Origin: Hofstenia miamia
Lineage: Eukaryota; Xenacoelomorpha; Acoela; Hofsteniidae
Assembly: GCA_900660155.1 (NCBI GenBank)
Contig: CABFPE010000281.1
Span: forward strand, 608,964-672,963
Direction of reading: 5' to 3'
DNA: 64,000 nt
The translations under genes and the position numbers were made by a program. The notes under the pieces are model-generated. The model saw nothing but the letters and a program-made list of their open reading frames with translations, ran no database searches and was not told the DNA's origin. How positions within the stretch are numbered: position 1 is the first letter of the stretch; each line of letters opens with the position of its first letter. Below are positions 59,401 to 64,000 of this stretch, in pieces.

Positions 59401-62400
59401 TTCCGACCACGTTTGAAGGCATATTTGTCAAAACCCAATTTTCCGAAAAATACATGTATACATGAGGCACGAACATTTTCATACGAATAATTTGATACAT
59501 GATGGATTTGAATAAATTTCTTGTATGCGTTTTAAATTTTCATTTTATGAATTGAATAGGAAACCTGCAAATTGTCTTTTTAGTGTTGTATCTATATGGT
59601 GAGGTTTAAATTGGCCTTGATTAATATCGTTTGCAATGATCCATCGATGTTGTAGCGCACGGCCAATACGCAAACAGATAGGAATTTTCGGCCAGCACAG
59701 AACAGACCACAACAAGCAAAGCTGCTTCTTACGAAGTACATAATTCAATATACAAAGAGGAGATAGCGCATGAAAGTAATATTGCATGTAATAATGAGAT
59801 TAGTTCTAATATAATAATTGAACATTTCAAAAAATAGAATTATAAACGTCATTCAGATGAGATGAGACTTAATCCAAAATGATACAACTTCATAATACTC
59901 CATGCTCAGAAAAGTTTTTTTGAGAATTTCCTACTAAACATTTATGTTTCTAAGAATTCTGAAGTATCTTGGCTATTTTTAAATTACTTTTAACAACTGA
60001 ATGCAAATTTGGTTAGACTTCATAGTTTATGTTTAGTTTGTCTCTCATCCATTTTGCCAACAAGCGATTGAGCGAAGTTTCATGGCGTCGATCCCGTGGA
60101 AAAGTCTATCATTAATACCTAAATGCGCTTTAATTCTATCTCTTATTATTGTCTTACCTTGTCTATGGGCAGTTACCATATTCTTACCACAAATGGCAGT
60201 AACTAAAAGGTATGTAAGCAAATGTGAGTTACATTGATTTTCAAGCTAGATGTCCTTATGCAAAAATGCTTGAAAAATTGTTTAAGTACGTAATTGTACT
60301 AAGCAGGTACTGAAAATGCGAACACATTGCATTCATTAACATTGCATAATACTGTATAAAATGAAATATTTAGTCGCAAATATTTTTTTAACTTTGCTAC
60401 CATCAATAAAATATATAATTGTAATTTATTGAAATTGTCTGGAAAATTGCTGCTTCATCTAAACTTGCTACATGACTTCAGAGACAAATATTTTATCCCA
60501 AAATTGTTCGCCTTCAACATCCAACACTACAGCGAGTTATTGACGAAATGTTGTTACTGTTATCGGTATGAGTTTTTCCATGATATAAGATAACTCTAGT
60601 TAATTATAGAAATTAATTGTAACTGCAAAAGTTGAAAATCAATTAATTGATTGCAGTTATTTGTAATTCATTTATGATCAAATAAATTTTAGGAAGCCTG
60701 TACTAGCTCCTTGGCTACATCTCTGATCGCACCAACTAATAATCAAAGAAGAATAAAGGGGGTGCCACATGATTAGTCTTTTGACTATAGTTAAAATTGC
60801 GATTTTGCATTATTTTGCCTATTAGTCAAATATTTTGACTAATAGTCAAAAATAGGTTACTGCGCAAATTTCATGTGCATATACATGGAATCTATTAGTA
60901 TTACTAAGTGGAATTGCTATAATTATACATATTAAATGTAGGTGCCTAAAAACATTTTGACGGCATAGCCCACACCAAAGAAAATTGAATAATTCATTGA
61001 CCATCCATAAACAAGTGCTGCTAGGAAAATTATGTAAACATTTAACCCAATTTGCACTTTGCAATCTGTAAAGTAATTTTTACATCATAATTATGTTATC
61101 AAATCAGCCTTTGGAACAGGACTTCCGAAGAAATTGATTACCATTTATATTGCATTCATTCAACAGAATGTTGAAACGAAAAACGGTGCCATGACTTATT
61201 CAAGTTAATCTAAAACAATTTACTTTTTCAAATGTACATGGGAATATTCAACCAAAATATTTTGACAATCTATTATGTAACCATTAGCCACTTGCAGGGT
61301 TCATATGCATTGCCCAATACAAAGTGTATCAAACAGCTATTTGCTCATTCATAAACAAGTGCGTGCATTATGTAGACATTTAACCCAATTTGCACATTGC
61401 AATCCACAAGAAGTAATATTGGAAATCATATCAACCTTTATGAAACAGCTGTTGCCAATGAAATTAAGTGAAGAACGCGCTAAAGCCAAATCTTTAATTA
61501 TATTGTTTATATATTAATGACATTTAAGATGAAAGGTCAAAGTTATTTAAAATCAAAATTCCCATTTTCTATCAAAATTACAATAAGTTGACTAATAGTC
61601 ATTTTCAAATAGAACACTTTCTATTTCATAATTTGACTAATCCTAAACCGCAAAAGTTACTTTTTGGGGGTGCCACACGGTTAGTCTTTTGACTATAGTC
61701 AAAAACGTTTTTTGACTACAGTCTATCTAGTGATTCACTAAAAAATGGAGTGTTTTGAAAGCTATTAAGGTGTATATATATATATATATATATATTAAAA
61801 ATAATAAATTAAAAATATGAAATAAAGTATGATAACTTCTGTAGGATGTTAAGCAGGTGAAAAAGCTCAATTGTAAGTGCACACAGTCATTTAAAATTCT
61901 TGTATTGGGGGTTAGCCGTTGCACACTTCTCTTGAAAGTTTTTTTCTCAAATCAAAAGTAATTACTCTTCTCACGGAACTTTTTGACATACCCAACACCA
62001 TCCCTATTCGTTTGGGTGCCTTTTTAAGTGATCGCAGCAATGTTTTCTTGTTTAATTCATCCCTAACATATTGCACATTGTGTGGTGTTCCCGTCATCTT
62101 TCTCCTTTTCCCTTTCTAGTTAGCCACAGTTCCCTCTAACCTCCATTTCCTCAGTATTTTGCTGATAGTTGAATCTGCATAATGATTATTATAGGATACT
62201 TCTAATTTAGCTTTGATCTTTTGCATCCAAGTCCTGCCCATCGAATATTAATAGGAATAGCAGGCATCTCTACCTAAAAGCAATCTCTAAAATCAATTAT
62301 ATACTGTACACAGCTACACAGCCATTGGTTCTTACTGCTTGCCCAATAATAATCGATGCATAAGAGTAAGCGCTGCTTACTGTATACATTAATAGCTTTC

Positions 62401-63011
62401 AAAACGCTCCACTTTTTGTGAATCACTAGGTATATATTAGGCTTTCTTGTAAGAAGGCTCTTTTTGTTCATTCGGCATAGCAAAACATCTTTACTGTGAA
62501 TTTCGTAGGTGTTTTTTTATGTCTTTCTTTATTCTTGTTGAAAGGAGTTAAACTTCTTAAGGAAATAAGTTCTTTAGAAGCTAAGAGAAGAAACTTACGA
62601 AATTTTACCTGTTTTGCTTAGTTTGCCTGAAATGTCATCAAAATTTTTGTAAACTTTGTGCAATTGCTCAGCATAGGCAAATATATTTTCTGAGATTATC
62701 TCATGATATGCTGCAGGGCATGAATATGAAAAATTATGAATGACTGGAGTCAGTACGATACGGTTAGCACAGTATTTCAAAGAAACATTTTAGATTTCTC
62801 AATTTTCCATTGTTGAGGTTTCTATCAACTCTTCTGGGATATGTGTTCCTTGCAATTGCTGTGACATTCCAACTGATTAACCTCAACGGCTGGAATCATG
62901 AAATAACAGGTGAAACCGCCAAACCAGAGATTGCAGTTTCTGCTTACGTACGAAACAGTCGCAAAACTCCATTTAACCTTCTTGAAATTTATATTTTCGC
63001 TTGGATTTTCG
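56447..63011 (+). CDS. TRPC-type cation channel, five internal exons (partial)
   Basis: Exons: 56447-56648, 58625-58872, 58995-59211, 60037-60209 and 62818-63011, all in phase with GT-AG junctions. TRPC proteins are tetrameric Ca2+/Na+ channels of the plasma membrane, gated downstream of phospholipase C. The first exon encodes ankyrin-type sequence (INCEDALSLTGLANAI, then IGDSLLIAVEYQFFEGIKIL). The second continues FGTTPLMVACHQNSYHLIEY and SLYRALCSQSYI. The third has ELSEEYLALYEKCENF of the linker helices. The fourth has FVSHPFCQQ (family FVAHPNCQQ) and the first hydrophobic pre-S1/S1 stretch. The fifth has another membrane segment and TPFNLLEIYIFAWIFG, matching the start of S2. Pore and C-terminus lie beyond the window and the true start is upstream. 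The HC3 zinc-binding loop of TRPC4/5 is not evident between the second-exon blocks. Confidence 0.85.
57360..58380 (-). pseudogene. CR1/L2-type LINE, 5'-truncated, minus strand
   Basis: On the minus strand: MPQGTVLSPILFAIYVNEIT, then IYQYADDTCLI (catalytic YADD intact), QLKVSIEKTQFITF, ISYLGVEIDNDLNF, a frame change, GVRYLYYLRNISNKYDKQL, and a C-terminal segment with IATKVWNKLDHEI. The 3' end runs into (CA)n at about 57,417. The truncation starts exactly at the PQG block. It differs in wording from the GTILGPLLF family around 14-46 kb, so it is another lineage. Confidence 0.8.
58400..58560 (-). mobile_element. 3' end fragment of the R4/Dong-like LINE
   Basis: The complement of 58,410-58,530 matches 32,985-33,110: GTAGTACAGAAGGCTGCGGT, then CTGGGAACTGGTGAGTTCC. 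It is flanked by (ATT)n on both sides, as expected for a family that inserts into TAA repeats. Only about 130 bases remain. Confidence 0.7.
59212..60036 (+). other. TRPC intron
   Basis: From donor gtatga to acceptor tttag. No recognised feature. Confidence 0.75.
60758..61722. repeat. TAGTCAAA-rich repeat element
   Basis: GGGGGTGCCACATGATTAGT at about 60,758 recurs at 61,666 as GGGGGTGCCACACGGTTAGT, each followed by CTTTTGACTATAGT. TTTTGACTATAGTCAAAA near 61,689 is a perfect palindrome. Related TTTGACTAATAGTCAAA motifs occur near 60,830 and 61,590. A segment with AACAAGTGC and CATTTAACCCAATTTGCAC is duplicated (about 61,008-61,070 and 61,351-61,402). It looks like a non-autonomous element or a tandem array, family unknown. 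Confidence 0.5.
61730..62426. mobile_element. Mariner/Tc1-like deletion derivative with 37-38 bp TIRs
   Basis: GTGATTCACTAAAAAATGGA at the left is mirrored by the complement GTGATTCACAAAAAGTGGAG at the right. The match continues to GTTTTGAAAGCTATTAA. TA flanks both ends (61,728-61,729 and 62,427-62,428), the typical mariner target. Inside is the N-terminal part of a transposase on the minus strand and a (TA)n tract next to the left TIR. Confidence 0.85.
61912..62241 (-). pseudogene. Mariner/Tc1-like transposase, N-terminal remnant
   Basis: From 62,241 downward: MGRTWMQKIKAKLEVSYNNH, then STISKILRKWRLEGTVAN with a stop just after, then MTGTPHNVQYVRDELNK and KKAPKRIGMVLGMSKSSVRR. This is the paired helix-turn-helix DNA-binding region. 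The catalytic DDE/D domain is deleted. It sits within 38-bp TIRs, so the unit is an internal-deletion derivative of an autonomous element. Confidence 0.7.
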
Positions 63012-63403
63012 GTAAGCAAACACAAGTTTATAACTATTAAAATAAACTTGGCAATAATTTTTTATATCATAATGGGAGTGATAAGAAATTTGGCTCATTT
63101 TCTTTTGTGTTTGTGAAGTAATATATCACTAAAATATAGTTTAAGAGTGTTACTTTGTTTATGGTGTGTATGAAAAATATTCTAAAATCTATGTATGAAA
63201 CCAGAGTGCTGGATTTGAAGTTAAAAATTGAAATACAGTTTGTAAATTAAGTCCCTCCGGAAAAGTATTTTGCTCCCAAATAACCGAAAATATATATTTT
63301 CACTCCAAACCAATTTAACTGAATACACAATGAACATATGTCTTGGTTTTTACTGGTTTGCAGAACAACAGCCATTTCTTATATATCTAAAAGAGGATTT
63401 AAA

Positions 63404-64000
63404 GGATTTAAAGAAACAGAGAAAGCAATTTGTCCTCTTTCCTTGCAAAGTGCTATCAACTGAGGAAGGGATGTTCAGTGTGCTTCAAATGGCAGAACTT
63501 AAGTCTGTCACACTGGCTCAGCGAGCGTGGAGAAGAAACTTTGATACTGGTCACCAACAGATAAAACGATCACTTCCACGTTCGACCGATGTGTATCAAC
63601 AGGATCTGTACAGGACCTGCCAAGAAATGGAAGATCACAAGACAAAAACAGGGCTATGGAAATAGAAAGTTATTTACATCCTAAGCAAAGTAGATACGTA
63701 ATGTTTCACATTCGACTGTTCACAAGTCTCTTGCGTCGGCAGGAATAAAGCCTACAAGTTCCACAATACCTAAGTTTTGTTCGATAATGATCATGCCGCC
63801 TGTCTGACGATGTTTCAACAGCTTGTTGACTTGATTGATAATAACCATTTACGGAACCTCTGTTTTTCTGATGAGGCGACTTTCCACACACAAGTGGACT
63901 TGTTCACAAACATAACTCTCGATATTGGGATTACGAAAATCCTAATGTAATCCACGAAGTGGTTCGTCAATCACCTAAAGTCAATGTGTGGTGTGCATTG
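63404..64000 (+). pseudogene. Mariner-like transposase (DUF4817 type), runs off the window
   Basis: MFSVLQMAELKSVTLAQRAW then RRNFDTGHQQ is the N-terminal helix-turn-helix segment of the DUF4817-type family, common in arthropod and other animal mariner-like elements. After frame changes come DLYRTCQEMEDHKTKTG, then FSDEATFH (first catalytic aspartate), HKHNSRYWDYENPNVIHEV and SPKVNVWCAL at the very end. At least four frame breaks or stops are visible. It lies in the TRPC intron downstream of exon 62818-63011, same strand. Confidence 0.75.

Larger units (their letters stand above)
60210..62817 (+). other. TRPC intron with DNA elements
   Basis: The donor gtatgt follows a two-base phase remainder. 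The acceptor is GTTGAG at 62,812-62,817. The intron holds the TAGTCAAA-rich repeat and the mariner derivative, placed side by side. Confidence 0.75.

Noticed and set aside
1-64000. tRNA, rRNA, CRISPR or prokaryotic operon features
   Set aside because: None was seen. Split genes with GT-AG introns and LINEs show that this is eukaryotic nuclear DNA.

Overview
The window is AT-rich (roughly 70 percent A+T) animal nuclear DNA. It carries three split host genes with GT-AG introns, all on the + strand, separated and interrupted by many transposable elements and (TA)n tracts. Nothing prokaryotic is present. The long introns, the LINEs (CR1-like and R4/Dong-like), the hAT, mariner and Harbinger-like DNA elements, and a 3' splice-type AG just before a start codon all suit an invertebrate. 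I cannot assign the phylum.

Layout. 1-9.5 kb: the last three coding exons of a mitochondrial-type Na+/H+ exchanger (SLC9B/NHA). 9.5-24.3 kb: intergenic DNA with an LTR-element protease fossil, a mariner-like transposase tail, a nearly full-length CR1-like LINE (13.2-17.4 kb), a tandem pair of one TIR element around a gap, a 285-bp hAT element with a perfect 8-bp target duplication, and a hAT/ZMYM1-like transposase remnant. 24.4-35.8 kb: a complete 13-exon gene for the spliceosomal protein RED (IK). Its ninth intron holds an R4/Dong-like LINE split into two opposed parts, an older LINE fragment, and clear assembly duplications. 36.5-46.1 kb: three CR1-like LINE copies, one nested inside another. 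46.5-47.5 kb: a 1000-N gap. 47.6-56.3 kb: a large imperfect palindrome with arms over 2 kb, whose left arm alone took a hAT insertion and a Harbinger-like insertion. 56.4-63.0 kb: five internal exons of a TRPC-type cation channel, with a LINE, a mariner deletion derivative and a TAGTCAAA-rich repeat in its introns. The window ends inside a second mariner-like transposase.

The three host genes look functionally unrelated: an ion exchanger, a splicing factor and a channel. No multi-gene system is evident. The most notable structures are the palindrome with its natural pre-insertion sites, the nested CR1 copies, a CR1 first ORF with SGNH-esterase motifs and a 2A-like GIExNPGP motif opening ORF2, and the inverted R4-like insertion. 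Several single-N joins with exact duplications mark local mis-assembly, so structural claims near them need caution.
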